A stretch of DNA of 64,000 bases, from contig NZ_QRGD01000003.1 of the NCBI RefSeq assembly GCF_003449015.1, positions 496,001 to 560,000 on the forward strand, in the 5' to 3' direction. Of this stretch, positions 63,898 to 64,000 are shown one piece after another. Numbering within the stretch: position 1 is the first letter of the stretch; each line of letters begins with the position of its first letter. The position numbers were made by a program, and so were the translations under genes. The DNA comes from Aureibaculum luteum. Lineage in GTDB: Bacteria; Bacteroidota; Bacteroidia; Flavobacteriales; Flavobacteriaceae. Below the pieces are notes generated by a model, which saw nothing but the letters and a program-made list of their open reading frames with translations, had not been told where the DNA came from and did no database searches.

Positions 63898-64000
63898 ATG
63901 CAGTTTTCTAAACTAATTTCTTTTGTTTTTCACCCAATTATAATACCAATAGCAAGTGCTCTATTGTATTTTATACTAATACCTAGCCATATATCTAAAG
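63898..64000 (+). CDS. Membrane protein, partial at window end
   Basis: The ATG at 63898, 9 bases after rpoN, opens a frame that runs off the window. The 34 visible residues are hydrophobic (SFVFHPIIIPIASALLYFIL) and look like a first membrane span. I suspect a PAP2-like phosphatase family protein from such openings in relatives, but that is a weak impression. It is probably in the same transcript as rpoN. Confidence 0.55.
   Translation, partial: MQFSKLISFVFHPIIIPIASALLYFILIPSHISK

Noticed and set aside
1-64000. CRISPR array, rRNA operon or transposase gene
   Set aside because: No regularly spaced direct repeats, rRNA-like sequence or transposase motif was seen anywhere in the window.

Overview
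The window is a low-GC chromosome segment from a member of the Bacteroidota, most likely a marine or environmental Flavobacteriaceae. The evidence is the repeated TAnnTTTG promoter box in front of genes, the near absence of Shine-Dalgarno sequences, many signal peptides ending in ...AQ, and Bacteroidota-type families (DUF2723, DUF5686, an OlsF-like acyltransferase fusion, two-domain UspA proteins). It reads mostly as core genome. There is no phage, transposase, CRISPR array or rRNA operon.

Layout. 1-8 kb: small membrane proteins, lgt, a free-standing ACT-domain protein, two aspartate kinases (one divergent from the ACT gene, one in a GNAT operon), and a tightly coupled olsF-like/gpsA pair for lipid synthesis. 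8-16 kb: fbp, a ferredoxin-type glutamate synthase-like protein, folB, tRNA-Cys, a metallo-beta-lactamase-fold hydrolase next to an S8 protease lipoprotein, and an M1 aminopeptidase. 16-19.2 kb: an unusual group made of a YbjN-like protein, a cytoplasmic trypsin-like protease with a zinc ribbon and what looks like a second YbjN-like domain, and a lipoprotein. The two promoters in this group share the same operator-like sequence. 19.3-24 kb: the rimP-nusA-infB operon on the minus strand, with a terminator-like hairpin in its leader. 24-26 kb: tandem uspA paralogues.

26-32.7 kb: a LacI regulator followed by two large secreted proteins I do not recognise and a CBM9-like lipoprotein. This is a probable carbohydrate-use locus without susC/susD. 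32.7-33.5 kb: a gene-poor stretch with a long hairpin, a doubtful 36-codon ORF and tRNA-Gln. 33.5-38 kb: a DUF2723 membrane protein, an intergenic palindromic repeat, a polysaccharide deacetylase and a thioredoxin-like protein without CxxC. 38-41.4 kb: cutC, a sugar permease and a glycosylasparaginase, suggesting glycoprotein sugar catabolism. 41.5-49 kb: polA with a tiny Lys-rich gene after it, ggt, a DUF1059 protein, and a barrel-like protein paired with a DUF3179 lipoprotein.

49-53.3 kb: the translation block rplM-rpsI, rpsB-tsf, pyrH-frr. 53.3-64 kb: a DUF5686 outer-membrane protein, an RND/MMPL exporter with rfbA, then asnS, a WG-repeat protein, rpoN and the start of a membrane protein cut by the window edge.

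The best candidates for something undescribed are the YbjN/protease module with its shared operator (16-19.2 kb) and the LacI-linked secreted-protein locus (26-32.7 kb). All functions are assigned by reading motifs. No database search was run.
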